From JANRKF01 sp964518725 (GTDB lineage: Bacteria > Pseudomonadota > Alphaproteobacteria > Rickettsiales > SXRF01), in assembly GCA_964518725.1 (NCBI GenBank), contig CAZFKP010000007.1, positions 1-64,000 of the forward strand: a stretch of DNA of 64,000 bases, in the 5' to 3' direction. The notes under the pieces are model-generated. The model saw only the letters and a list, made by a program, of their open reading frames with translations, made no database searches and was not told the DNA's origin. The number at the start of each line of letters is the position of its first letter. Position 1 is the first letter of the stretch. Below are positions 16,709-25,766 of this stretch, in pieces. Both the position numbers and the translations under genes were made by a program.

Positions 16709-17746
16709 ATGCACGCTACCTACAAACAAGCCGGGGTTGATATTGATGCCGGCAATGCGCTGATTGACCGCATTAAGCCGTTCGCCAAAGCGACACGCCG
16801 CAGTGGCTCGATGGACGAGCTGGGCGGATTTGGCGCGCTGTTCGATCCCAAAGCCGCAGGGTTCAAAGACCCCCTGCTCGTCTCGTCCACCGATGGCGTC
16901 GGCACCAAGCTCAAAATCGCACAAACCGTCGGCAAGCACGATACGATCGGTATCGACCTCGTCGCTATGTGCGTGAACGACCTCGTCGTGCAGGGCGCCG
17001 AGCCGCTCTTTTTCCTCGATTATTTCGCAACCGGGAAACTCAGCGTCGATGTCGCCGCCGATGTGATCAAGGGTATCGCTGAAGGTTGCAAACAGTCAAA
17101 CTGTGCCTTAATCGGCGGCGAGACCGCCGAAATGCCGGGCATGTACGCGCCGGGTGAATATGATTTGGCGGGGTTCACGGTCGGCGCCGTTGAACGCGAC
17201 CAGCTATTGCCGCGCAACGTTGGCGAAGGCGATGTGGTGCTTGGGCTTGCGTCAAGCGGGGTGCATTCCAATGGCTTTTCGCTGGTGCGCCATATCATGG
17301 CCGGAGCGGGTGTCGCCTTCGATTCACCGGCGCCTTTTGCCAACGGGAAAAGCTTCGCCGACGTGCTGCTTACCCCTACCCGGCTCTATGTCGGCTCCTG
17401 CCTCAGCGCCTTACGGGCTTTCCCGCAATCGGTGCATGCGTTCGCGCATATTACCGGCGGCGGGTTGCCAGAAAATTTACCGCGGGTGCTACCCAAACAT
17501 CTGGGTGCCATACTTTTCGCGAAGGCTTGGAAAATGCCGGGCGCTTTTGCATGGCTGCAGCAAACCGGGAATGTGCCAATGGCAGATTTATACCGTACGT
17601 TCAATTGCGGCATCGGCATGGTCGCGGTGGTCGCAAAGACCGATGCGACCGCTATCACCAAGCATCTGGAGGCGGCAGGCGAAACGGTATATGTGTTAGG
17701 CGAGATTACCACACGCGGCGACGAAGCCGTCATCATCCGTGAGTAA
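16709..17746 (+). CDS. purM: PurM, phosphoribosylformylglycinamidine cyclo-ligase (AIR synthetase)
   Basis: Catalyses the ATP-dependent ring closure of FGAM to aminoimidazole ribonucleotide, step five of purine synthesis, in the cytoplasm. The 345 residues are a normal length. Family motifs are all present: TYKQAGVDIDAGNALI at the start, DPLLVSSTDGVGTKLKIA around residue 53, GIDLVAMCVNDLVVQGAEPLFFLDY split near 90, GGETAEMPGMY at 132, ITGGGLPENLPRVLP at 250 and a closing GEITTRGDEAVII. An AAGGA ribosome site lies 7 bases before the ATG. The last 8 bases overlap the purN start, so translation is probably coupled. Confidence 0.97.
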   Translation: MHATYKQAGVDIDAGNALIDRIKPFAKATRRSGSMDELGGFGALFDPKAAGFKDPLLVSSTDGVGTKLKIAQTVGKHDTIGIDLVAMCVNDLVVQGAEPLFFLDYFATGKLSVDVAADVIKGIAEGCKQSNCALIGGETAEMPGMYAPGEYDLAGFTVGAVERDQLLPRNVGEGDVVLGLASSGVHSNGFSLVRHIMAGAGVAFDSPAPFANGKSFADVLLTPTRLYVGSCLSALRAFPQSVHAFAHITGGGLPENLPRVLPKHLGAILFAKAWKMPGAFAWLQQTGNVPMADLYRTFNCGIGMVAVVAKTDATAITKHLEAAGETVYVLGEITTRGDEAVIIRE

Positions 17747-18323
17747 GAAAAAAGTCGCAGTACTGGTGTCTGGCAGTGGCAGCAATTTGCAAGCGCTGAT
17801 TGATGCGGCGTCGGCGCCGGATTATCCGGCGGACATTGCCTTGGTGGTGTCGAACAAACATGAAGCGTTCGGCCTCACCCGCGCAACCAATGCCGGCATT
17901 CCCACCCGCGTTATTTCGCACAAGGAATTTGAATCACGTGAGGCGTTCGACGTAGCAATGGATGCAGCGCTCCAAGAACATCATATCGAGCTGGTTTGCC
18001 TTGCCGGGTTCATGCGCGTGCTATCGCCGTGGTTTGTTGAAAAATGGCAGAGGAAAATGATCAACATCCATCCTTCCCTACTGCCAAAATATAAGGGATT
18101 GCACACGCACCAGCGGGCGATTGATGCCGGTGAGAAAGAAGCCGGATGCACCGTGCATTGGGTAAGCGCCGGGGTGGATGAAGGCAAAATTATCGCGCAA
18201 GCCAGCGTTCCGGTACTGGCAGACGATACGGCGGAAACCCTTGCAGCGCGTGTATTAGAACAGGAACATACAATCTATCCGGCGGCACTTAAGCAAATAA
18301 TCCAAGCAACCGAGCTTCCTTAG
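17739..18323 (+). CDS. purN: PurN, phosphoribosylglycinamide formyltransferase
   Basis: Transfers a formyl group from 10-formyl-tetrahydrofolate to GAR, step three of purine synthesis. The 194-residue sequence starts with the phosphate-binding loop VLVSGSGSNLQALIDA, has the substrate loop LVCLAGFMRVLSPWFV and the catalytic block INIHPSLLPKYKG (Asn and His) followed by GCTVHWVSAGVDEGKII with the catalytic Asp. The start is a GTG inside the purM stop region (8-base overlap). The 3' end overlaps the convergent fliB by 35 bases. Confidence 0.96.
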   Translation: MSKKKVAVLVSGSGSNLQALIDAASAPDYPADIALVVSNKHEAFGLTRATNAGIPTRVISHKEFESREAFDVAMDAALQEHHIELVCLAGFMRVLSPWFVEKWQRKMINIHPSLLPKYKGLHTHQRAIDAGEKEAGCTVHWVSAGVDEGKIIAQASVPVLADDTAETLAARVLEQEHTIYPAALKQIIQATELP

Positions 18324-19452
18324 TCCAGCCGGTTTCTCCATAAATGGATAATGAGAATGCCGCGTCACCAAGATGATCGAGGAAGCGCGACAGGCTCTGG
18401 ATGATCCGCACGATTTCTGCTTCCGGCAATGCACCGTACAGAACATGCGCCGACGCCAGCGCGAGGCGGATCGTTGCCAATCGGACGCCGATGAATGTGA
18501 TGCGCTCGACCGCGTCCGCGCCCAATCCGGCAAACGGAAAGAGATTGAGCGACAGTTGCATGGCAAGCACCCGCCGCAACGCGTGGGTATAGTAATCACC
18601 GGATTCCTGCCACGCCGCACGCAGAGCAGCTAGCGCCCCGGCGCTATCCGGTGAAAGCCGGATGTGCACCTGTTCCCAATCGAGCGTCGCGGCGAGCGCT
18701 TTCTCCATCTCGCCGATGGTCTGGCGCAGGCGAGCGGAAATGGGTTTGTGCGACGACACAATCAGGCCGCATAGCGCGTGCAGCAGGTTGAATGCATCTG
18801 CCGGTTTTGTCTCTGGCACTGGCACGCGCCCATCGGCCAACCGCAAATAAAGCGGCACCGACTGGTGCCAGCTTGCCGTATCGAGCATGGACATGGAGCG
18901 GGCGACGCTGGAAATACGCGCCAATGCTTTCTCCGGCGTGATGGAGCTATCGAGCGCACACTCCATAAATGCCTGATGCACCTGCATGGCAGAGCCGCTT
19001 TCTATTCCCGCAGGAAGGTAGTTTCTAAGCTGCGACGGCAAACGTTCAATCGCCGCATCTTCCAGCGCAAACGGCGTCGGCAATGCCAGCACCAGGCGCA
19101 CGATCTCCGGGCAGGAGGGTGTCCCAGTCATGATTTTCTGGTTTCCAAGTTCACGAGTGACACGCGGGTAAAAATGACAGGCGTCCCCCAGCATTGCGTC
19201 GCCATATTTCTTATGGATGCCGCACAGGCCGTTTTCCATTTTAACGCAATGGCGCGTGGACGAGTCGCGCTGCATCACCGGAATGCCATCGCTTTCCATA
19301 TCCACCGCTGCCAGCAACTCCGGCGCATCGGCGCGGTATTTTGCAAGCGTCGCCGCATCCACCTGCATCGACCAGTTCTGGCAGCACGTGTCCTCGCATG
19401 AATCGCCGAGGCACTGGAAATTTTTCATTAGCTGGTTGTGAGTGATCTGCAT
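18289..19452 (-). CDS. fliB: FliB-like flagellin lysine N-methylase
   Basis: A 387-residue protein matching FliB, the enzyme that methylates surface lysines of flagellin in Salmonella. The N-terminus holds the diagnostic cysteine motif FQCLGDSCEDTCC (Cys14, 19, 23, 24) followed by W and VD, then further cysteines in HCVKMENGLCGIH, LGDACHFYPR and GTPSCPE; these probably coordinate an iron-sulfur cluster or metal. The rest is helical. The ATG overlaps the stop of the upstream TPR-methyltransferase gene (TGATG), so the two are translationally coupled. It ends the long flgI-to-fliB run. The giant flagellin of this genome, although lysine-poor, is the obvious substrate; that is inference. Confidence 0.85.
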   Translation of the reverse strand: MQITHNQLMKNFQCLGDSCEDTCCQNWSMQVDAATLAKYRADAPELLAAVDMESDGIPVMQRDSSTRHCVKMENGLCGIHKKYGDAMLGDACHFYPRVTRELGNQKIMTGTPSCPEIVRLVLALPTPFALEDAAIERLPSQLRNYLPAGIESGSAMQVHQAFMECALDSSITPEKALARISSVARSMSMLDTASWHQSVPLYLRLADGRVPVPETKPADAFNLLHALCGLIVSSHKPISARLRQTIGEMEKALAATLDWEQVHIRLSPDSAGALAALRAAWQESGDYYTHALRRVLAMQLSLNLFPFAGLGADAVERITFIGVRLATIRLALASAHVLYGALPEAEIVRIIQSLSRFLDHLGDAAFSLSIYGETGWTKEARLLGLFA

Positions 19453-21080
19453 CAATGCACCGTCATTTTCTTGAAGAAGAATACATGCCGTACCACCTGC
19501 TCTTCTTCCGCCGGATCGGATACCCATTCCTTATGCAGGATAAGCTGGAGCCCTTCAGCCTGCGACACGTCCATCACATAGGAATAGTGATGGCTGTAGC
19601 GGCCATGGTTGGCTACCGAATAGGCAAGGGTCGACGTTTCCTTGTCCAGCATGCAGGCAACGATCGTATCCTGATGCATGACACCGCGCACTGCCTGGAA
19701 GAATGGCTGGAGATTACCAATCCATCGCAAGGCGCCGGTAGCGACGATCAGGTCGAAGGTGGCCTCACTGCCCATCACGTAATCAATAATATCGAGATCA
19801 TAAAGCACATCGTAACGCTTGCTGCGGCGGGCGATTTTCAACATGCCGGGCGTAATATCTACCCCAGCGGAAATCGCAACCATATCTCCCAGATGCTGCG
19901 CGATTACCCCCGTGCCGCAGCCGAGATCAAGCAGGCTCAAATAGCGTTTTCCCTCAAGCTGCGGCAAGCGCCGGAGTTCTTTGGTCAGATACTGCACGTG
20001 GGGAGCATCGCTTGCGACCACCACCCACGGCTCGAACATATCAATGAACGCACTATAGAATGCGACGATGAATTCACGGGATGCAAATGGTGGCACATCG
20101 CCCCCAAACAATGCACGAAGATGCCTCAGCGGAAGCTCGTTCGGGATGCTAGCGATGATCTCACTGAGACGCACAATTCCTTCCCTACCCCGCCCGGTTT
20201 CCTGCATCATCTCCAAAAGACTATACCACGCCAGCACGTGGTCTGGGGCGAGCGCCAGCACGTGGGTGAAGGCTTTCTCACTGGCCTGCACATCGCCGGA
20301 TTTCATAAAAATGCCGCCAAGAATCAGCAGGCTCGGCAGATGGGTGGGGTCAGCTTGGAGCGCCTGCAACAAATGGTCGATTCCGCCGCGCTCTTCACCT
20401 GCTTCCGCCAGCAAAAGCGCCAGGTAGAAATGTGCCTGCACGTGGTTGCGGTTGCACGCAATCGCCTTTCTCAGCAACGCTTCCGAGCGCACGAATTCTG
20501 CGTTCAGCACGGCAAGCAGCGCCATCACATAGTGTGCCTGGGCATCGTCAGGATGATCCGCAATATATTCCGACAAGAGCCTTTCCGCCGCATCATGATT
20601 ACCAGCCTGTATGTCACATTCAGCCTCATCAACACGGGTATCGACCGCCCCGTCATCACGCACACGCTCATACCATATCCTTGCTTCATCGAATTTTTCC
20701 TGGGCAGCAAAACAATTCGCCATCCACCGGCATGCCTCGGCATCTCGTGGGGAAATCGCCACTGCGCGCTCGAACGCCGCCTGCGCCGCATCATACTCCT
20801 TGAGCAGATGCAGCATTTGCCCCTGTTGTAAGTGATAGTGCACCACCTGCGCGTCCAACTGCGCGGCAATGGAAGAATAGTCGCGTGCCTTGCGGTAATT
20901 ACCGGTTGCCTTAAATATGGACGCAGTAAGGTGGTACCCGCGCGCGGATTGCGGATACTGAATCAGGAGCGATTTGCACAGGTCGGCCGCCTTGTGCAGG
21001 TTTCCCTGCTCAAGTGCCGACTGGGCTTCCTCACAGAGCTGCTGTTCTTCCTGAGGGGACACCATAAAAATCTCTGTCAT
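19452..21080 (-). CDS. TPR-repeat protein fused to a class I SAM methyltransferase
   Basis: A 542-residue protein. Residues about 5-300 are a chain of tetratricopeptide repeats (for instance AQSALEQGNLHKAADLCKSLL, YDAAQAAFERAVAISPRDAEA, SEALLRKAIACNRNHVQAHFYLA in split form), which bind partner proteins. Residues about 340-540 are a Rossmann methyltransferase: LLDLGCGTGVIAQHLG near residue 385 is the SAM-binding motif I, followed by AGVDITPGML and a FDLIVATGALRW motif. The substrate is not identifiable. Position between fliW and fliB, 32 bases after the former and overlapping the latter, suggests a role in flagellin modification or filament assembly. The ATG at 21080 is preferred over an in-frame TTG at 21098. 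Confidence 0.82.
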   Translation of the reverse strand: MTEIFMVSPQEEQQLCEEAQSALEQGNLHKAADLCKSLLIQYPQSARGYHLTASIFKATGNYRKARDYSSIAAQLDAQVVHYHLQQGQMLHLLKEYDAAQAAFERAVAISPRDAEACRWMANCFAAQEKFDEARIWYERVRDDGAVDTRVDEAECDIQAGNHDAAERLLSEYIADHPDDAQAHYVMALLAVLNAEFVRSEALLRKAIACNRNHVQAHFYLALLLAEAGEERGGIDHLLQALQADPTHLPSLLILGGIFMKSGDVQASEKAFTHVLALAPDHVLAWYSLLEMMQETGRGREGIVRLSEIIASIPNELPLRHLRALFGGDVPPFASREFIVAFYSAFIDMFEPWVVVASDAPHVQYLTKELRRLPQLEGKRYLSLLDLGCGTGVIAQHLGDMVAISAGVDITPGMLKIARRSKRYDVLYDLDIIDYVMGSEATFDLIVATGALRWIGNLQPFFQAVRGVMHQDTIVACMLDKETSTLAYSVANHGRYSHHYSYVMDVSQAEGLQLILHKEWVSDPAEEEQVVRHVFFFKKMTVH

Positions 21081-21112
21081 GACATCACACCAGCACAAAG
21101 GCCGGCAGATGA

Positions 21113-21643
21113 TTAACCGAACATGTGCTGCACTTTATAGGTGTCATTCTGGAAAACATGCTGCACACCGATCTTACGCTCGGCATCGATGAAAATCGGC
21201 GCACGGGCATTAACCGAAAGCTTCACCTGGTCGGGGCTGCGATGTACCGAAACAATCAACAGCACGGCAAGGTTTTCTTCCTTGATCTGCATGTCGGCTG
21301 CCGTCGCACGGATATCGCTTGCAGCAATGATACTGTTTTCGATTTCCAGCGGCAGAGTGATGAATGACAGGTTATGGTCGTCCAGCGACTGCAGCAATTT
21401 AAACTGCGCCATTTTGGGGCTGGGGAATGATGAAATAGCGTAACGTGGCTTGTCTGGCATGCCCAGCAACCCGCGTGGAAACAAGACAGCTTTAGTCGTA
21501 TCCACAATAACCTCCCCGAAACGCGTTTTAATCGAAATCATGGCCGTGGCGTCCGGTGATCCGGTGCCGGAAGCGAAAGCTGGTTGTCCAAGCATGGTGA
21601 GCGCCGCATTCCCATCGAATCGTGTCGTTGCAATAATATTCAT
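21113..21643 (-). CDS. fliW: FliW, flagellin homeostasis/assembly factor
   Basis: A 176-residue protein. From residue 36 on it is a standard FliW: ISIKTRFGEVIVDTTKAV, then FPRGLLGMPDKPRYAI and a QFKLLQSLDDHNLSFITLP stretch. FliW binds flagellin and relieves or releases the translational regulator CsrA in other bacteria; csrA itself is not seen in the window. The first 35 residues are an extra segment rich in T, A, G. The full-length start is supported by an AAAGGAAC ribosome site 7 bases before the ATG at 21643, so the extension seems genuine. It lies 17 bases after flgL in the same transcription unit. Confidence 0.88.
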   Translation of the reverse strand: MNIIATTRFDGNAALTMLGQPAFASGTGSPDATAMISIKTRFGEVIVDTTKAVLFPRGLLGMPDKPRYAISSFPSPKMAQFKLLQSLDDHNLSFITLPLEIENSIIAASDIRATAADMQIKEENLAVLLIVSVHRSPDQVKLSVNARAPIFIDAERKIGVQHVFQNDTYKVQHMFG

Positions 21644-21660
21644 AGTACAGTTCCTTTACT

Positions 21661-22575
21661 TTAACGTAAGAAGTCAGAGAGTTTCAAGCTAGAAATGCGG
21701 GCAAATACCTGAAAAGAGGCCTGCAGTATGCCCTGGTTTACTGCTACCTCCGTCGATGCAGCAACGATATCGGTGTTGCTGATTTCTTCTTTTAGTCCCT
21801 TCCAGTAAAGGCTTTGCGATTGGAGCCTGTCGGAGTTCTCCGAGACGGTTACCTTGTTGGAATTCACAATAGCGCGCAGCCCGATAATGCCATCCACACC
21901 TTCGGCAATGAGATCGTAGGCCTGTTGTAGCTGCTCACTTTCGCCCGACTGCGAACCGAATTTCCTCGCCGTCGCCAGTCCGGCAAAAATCTTCTGGAAT
22001 GCCGGATCGTCGGCGCGTGTGTTATAAATAATGGTTACGTTATCTTCGATGCGAATCGAAATATCATCGGAGCTACCGTAGTAATAGCCGGAATCGGGCA
22101 CCCCATCGACTTGGAGTTCAGGGAAATTGGTAGCACTGACTGGCGGCGTATCGGTTGCGGTACCGCTGAACAGGTAACGCCCTTCGCTGGTGATATTGAC
22201 CTGGGATACCAGCGCCTGCCACTTACCTTCAAGCTGGGATTGAAAGGCCAGAGAATCGCCGACCGCGCTGTTGCGGCGAAGCGCAATCAGGTTCTTGATA
22301 TCGGTGGCAGTTTCAATGATCGAATTAAGCGCGTTATCGGCAACATTCAGCCGCCCCTCCAGAATCTTGCTGCCGTCAATAAACGACTGGCTACGGCTGA
22401 GGCGCGCTTCCAGATCGGCGAACTGCTCGACATTGCCACCGAGACCCGAGAAGCTGTTGCTTTTGATACCACTGGAAATCTGTCCTTGCAAATCGGCAAG
22501 CGTAAGCTGCGAGCGCGTAGCGTCGCGGAGCAATGTCTGCTGAAGGTTATACGTGCTTAATCTTCCTACGGTCAT
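21661..22575 (-). CDS. flgL: FlgL, hook-filament junction protein (HAP3)
   Basis: A 304-residue flagellin-like protein that joins FlgK to the filament. The N-terminus shows the flagellin/FlgL helix (RLSTYNLQQTLLRDATRSQ, then LQGQISSGIKSNSFSGLGG), and the middle has RYLFSGTATDTPPV typical of FlgL. The C-terminus (EEISNTDIVAASTEVAVNQGILQASFQVFARISSLKLSDFL, in two helices) resembles flagellin D0. Length is normal for FlgL, in contrast with the enlarged FlgK, FliD and FliC. Starts 2 bases after the flgK stop. Confidence 0.94.
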   Translation of the reverse strand: MTVGRLSTYNLQQTLLRDATRSQLTLADLQGQISSGIKSNSFSGLGGNVEQFADLEARLSRSQSFIDGSKILEGRLNVADNALNSIIETATDIKNLIALRRNSAVGDSLAFQSQLEGKWQALVSQVNITSEGRYLFSGTATDTPPVSATNFPELQVDGVPDSGYYYGSSDDISIRIEDNVTIIYNTRADDPAFQKIFAGLATARKFGSQSGESEQLQQAYDLIAEGVDGIIGLRAIVNSNKVTVSENSDRLQSQSLYWKGLKEEISNTDIVAASTEVAVNQGILQASFQVFARISSLKLSDFLR

Positions 22576-22577
22576 AA

Positions 22578-25298
22578 TTACCTCACTGCATCAATCAATG
22601 CTTCAAAAAATTGGTTCGCTACCGTAATGATCCTTGCCGAAGCGCTGTAGGCATTTTGATAGATAATTGTATTTGCAAGTTCTTCGTCCAGATTGACACC
22701 GCGCACACCATCGGAACGCTCCTTGAATCCATCGAGCAGCAATTTGGCGTTATCGCTCTCGCCCTGATTGGAGGTAGCCTTGCTGGAAGTGGTACTGATA
22801 ATCTGGCCGGCATAGGCTGAAATCGTCTGGTTGGTTGCTCCCAAATCTCCAGCGGCAGGAAACCCGACAATATCCGTATTGAACGCGGCAAGTGCTGCGA
22901 TTACGCTGTTATCACCAATATTTCGTTCGTAGGTATAAAGTGGCGGTAGCGTGCTATCCGCAGGGCGCGCCGTCTGTGAAAGCCTGCCTAATGAAATCAA
23001 ATTCACGTTCGCGGCGATAGCATCCGAAATCGACAAGCGAGCCGCACTGCCAACCGTATCGTCAACGACACCATCGCTCCGATTACTCTTGAAGAAGTTA
23101 TTCAGTTCAAAATAATGTGAGAACCCACGGCCGGTTGCGTCTATTTCTGGGCTGGCATTCGGTTGTCCGCCCTCGACACTATCAAGGCTGTCGATCGCAA
23201 TCGAGTAGGTGGAATTGCCTGCCACCAGCTTGAGATAGCCCTTCTGGGTAGTCGTGTATTGGTTATTAATGATCGGCAGCTCGTTGCCATTCGCATCCAC
23301 CAGCATCGCGGTGATGGCAGGCCTGCTGGTGTTGGGCACTACGACGGTACCGTCATCGGTAGCGGAGCGCGCCGCATACCGGTAGTTCTTCACGTTAGTG
23401 GCAAGATTATCGATGCGGTAGGTGACGACGCTGCTGGTAATGGTGCCGTTCGCATCGACCGACGCAACGGTGGCCTTCACCGTGTAATATTGCGATGTCG
23501 TATTGCTGGCGATATTCGCCGTGATGGTGCCAGCATCTTTGGTGCGGGCATTCGTTCCGGCTTCGGAAGTGTAATAGGATGACTGCGCCTGTATCCCGGA
23601 AATATCGTGAGATGCACCACTTTCTGCGGGATTGGCCACCGTAATGTTAAAGCCTGTGGTAGTAACTCCACTGATGATAAAATACCCGCCAAGGTCATCT
23701 GCCGGAATGCCGTCGATATCGAGCGATGGCGGCGTCAGGTAAACACGGTCACCGTCGCTGAACCCGTGGGCGGCGGCAGTTTTGACAGTGACGACATCAC
23801 TGCCTGCTGTTGTAACATATGTACCCGTAGAGGCCAAATTGACCTTCGGCACGTCTTGTGTGAGGTCGGTGATATCGGTGTTGCTATCGTCCAGCACCTG
23901 GATGTTCGTGACAAAGAGGTCGGAATTCTCGCCTGAAAGATTATCGAGCTGGAAATCGAAGTCAAGCTGCGGCGTCGTGCCTGGAATACTGGTGTTATTC
24001 AGCACCAGCCCGATATCATTTAGTTTGCCGAGCGTGACTTTGTTCTGCGGCACGCCATAGTACTGGTTAATCTGGCTGATAATGCCCTGCACGGATGGAT
24101 AGCCCTCGGTGTTGCCAGTATCGAGCTTGGAAAGATCAAGCAACAGCGGCCGCAATCCGGAAGTCTCATCCGAATAATTGGACGGGATAGGTTTACCGGC
24201 CTGATCCAGAACGGCGATCCGAACCTGGCCAGCCCACTGGCTGTAATCTTCGCCGCTCAAGAGCCTCGTGCCTGTGTAACTGTTCGCTCCCGGAAACGCC
24301 ACGCCATCATTATGCACCGCGTTGATTTCATCGCGCACCGTCGCCGCCAGCGCATCCAGTTTTTCGAGCACATCCGGCAGTTGCTTATCGCGCAGCTCAA
24401 GGTATCCCTTCAGCTTGCCGCCGGTGATTGCCGTAGCGACACTGGCTCCGATGCCGGACGACACAAGAATCGACGGCGATCCGGTGCGCGCGCCACTTTC
24501 GTTCAGCCGATAAATATTGATTGGGCTAGTAGCATTGCCATTGGCAAAAAACTCCGGGGAGGATGCCGGATTGTAACTCAGCTCATACACATTTTCATCG
24601 ACCAAGCTGAATCCACCGGCTGTGAATACGTTAAGCACGCCATTGCTCTGGGTGTACGTCTGGATGTCGATGACATCCGATATCTGGGAAAGCAATGTGT
24701 CGCGACGATCCTCGAGTTCACTGACCGAGCGCCCAAGCAACTTGTTGCTGGAGATGGTCGCATTCAATGAATAGATATCTTTCAAGTTGGTGTTGACCGT
24801 GTCGATCGAACGCTTGATGTCCTGATCGATGGCATACTGCATGTCGTAAATGCCGCTGGCCAGTGAACGTGTTTCGCGAGCCATACTCTGAGCAACACCA
24901 ATCGCCGTGGTGCGAAGCGACGCATTTTCTGGGGTCTGCGATAGCCCTTGCAGCGCATTGAAAAAACTCTGCGTATAGGAATAAATACTGTTCTGGCTGC
25001 CGGGACGCCCGAGTAACGTCTGTAGACGATCGGTATAATCGGCGACCGCCTCGCTGCGGCCATACACCGAACCCTGATTACGCACCGAGCGAATCAGGTA
25101 ATCGTCCACCCGGCGACTGATGTCGCGGATCTGAACACCCGCACCGGTGCCCTGAAGGTACACCGCATCCTGCGTCAGCACCTTGCGGCTGTATTCGGGG
25201 TTGTTGGCGTTGGCAATATTCTGCGACAAAACCGACAACGAACGCTGGTTGACGTTCAGGCTGGACAGCGCGGTATTGAGTGCGAGACTAAGGCTCAT
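22578..25298 (-). CDS. flgK: FlgK, hook-associated protein 1, enlarged
   Basis: FlgK caps the hook and connects it to FlgL. The N-terminal 200 residues are typical (LSSLNVNQRSLSVLSQNIANANNPEYSRK, then RRVDDYLIRSVRNQ and GRPGSQNSIYSYTQSFFNALQGLS in split form), as is the C-terminus ending IIYQNAYSASARIITVANQFFEALIDAVR. The length is 906 residues versus about 550 for enteric FlgK. The extra sequence is β-rich and Thr/Ser-rich. Residues about 494-566 (VVTVKTAAAHGFSDGDRVYL onward to NITVANPAESGASHDISG) resemble the FCCH-type β domain common in phage structural proteins. Follows flgN by 15 bases and precedes flgL by 2 in the flgI-fliB run. Confidence 0.95.
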   Translation of the reverse strand: MSLSLALNTALSSLNVNQRSLSVLSQNIANANNPEYSRKVLTQDAVYLQGTGAGVQIRDISRRVDDYLIRSVRNQGSVYGRSEAVADYTDRLQTLLGRPGSQNSIYSYTQSFFNALQGLSQTPENASLRTTAIGVAQSMARETRSLASGIYDMQYAIDQDIKRSIDTVNTNLKDIYSLNATISSNKLLGRSVSELEDRRDTLLSQISDVIDIQTYTQSNGVLNVFTAGGFSLVDENVYELSYNPASSPEFFANGNATSPINIYRLNESGARTGSPSILVSSGIGASVATAITGGKLKGYLELRDKQLPDVLEKLDALAATVRDEINAVHNDGVAFPGANSYTGTRLLSGEDYSQWAGQVRIAVLDQAGKPIPSNYSDETSGLRPLLLDLSKLDTGNTEGYPSVQGIISQINQYYGVPQNKVTLGKLNDIGLVLNNTSIPGTTPQLDFDFQLDNLSGENSDLFVTNIQVLDDSNTDITDLTQDVPKVNLASTGTYVTTAGSDVVTVKTAAAHGFSDGDRVYLTPPSLDIDGIPADDLGGYFIISGVTTTGFNITVANPAESGASHDISGIQAQSSYYTSEAGTNARTKDAGTITANIASNTTSQYYTVKATVASVDANGTITSSVVTYRIDNLATNVKNYRYAARSATDDGTVVVPNTSRPAITAMLVDANGNELPIINNQYTTTQKGYLKLVAGNSTYSIAIDSLDSVEGGQPNASPEIDATGRGFSHYFELNNFFKSNRSDGVVDDTVGSAARLSISDAIAANVNLISLGRLSQTARPADSTLPPLYTYERNIGDNSVIAALAAFNTDIVGFPAAGDLGATNQTISAYAGQIISTTSSKATSNQGESDNAKLLLDGFKERSDGVRGVNLDEELANTIIYQNAYSASARIITVANQFFEALIDAVR

Positions 25299-25313
25299 GG
25301 CCAGACCTACCTG

Positions 25314-25766
25314 TTAAATCCTGCTGTCGAGTGTCACCGAAATTGTTTCGTAAGGCGCGTAGTGTGTTATCCCATCGCCACCGTAGGTTTTGCTGGTAGT
25401 GTGGTCACGAACCACTTCCTTGATCGCAGAAACGATCTTGTGGTTCACTTCCTTGGCAAGCAGCAATTTGCGATGGTTTTCTTTGAGGATATTGTTGAAC
25501 ACCTCAATCACCCGCTCGAGATCGTTCTTATCCTGGGACGGAATGGTTCCCATCATGTGTGGATGTTTTTCAAGGAGCTTACGCTGCGCTTCCAGAGCAT
25601 TGGTGATGAATATTTTCTCGTGCTGTAATTTCTCAATCTGCTTGATTTTCATCATGCCGAGGAGATCGACTTCCTCAGCGAGGAGCTGGGCGAGCCGCGC
25701 AGTGAGCGTGATCACATCCTGAATCTTGATTTCATGCTGCACCGGTAGTTTAGACTGCTGGCTCAT
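25314..25766 (-). CDS. flgN: FlgN-like flagellar chaperone
   Basis: A 150-residue helical protein with long amphipathic helices (VITLTARLAQLLAEEVDLLGMMKIKQIEKLQHEK, then ALEAQRKLLEKH, and NILKENHRKLLLAKEVNHKIVSAIKEVV) matching the FlgN architecture. FlgN chaperones FlgK and FlgL to the export apparatus; both genes follow immediately. The ATG at 25766 (MSQQSKLP) overlaps the flgJ stop by 17 bases. The match is by length, helix pattern and position rather than by a strong motif. Confidence 0.72.
   Translation of the reverse strand: MSQQSKLPVQHEIKIQDVITLTARLAQLLAEEVDLLGMMKIKQIEKLQHEKIFITNALEAQRKLLEKHPHMMGTIPSQDKNDLERVIEVFNNILKENHRKLLLAKEVNHKIVSAIKEVVRDHTTSKTYGGDGITHYAPYETISVTLDSRI

Noticed and set aside
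19455..20831. 458-codon open frame on the plus strand opposite the TPR-methyltransferase gene
   Set aside because: Antisense to a clearly homologous protein; no recognisable domain, caused by GC-rich codon structure.
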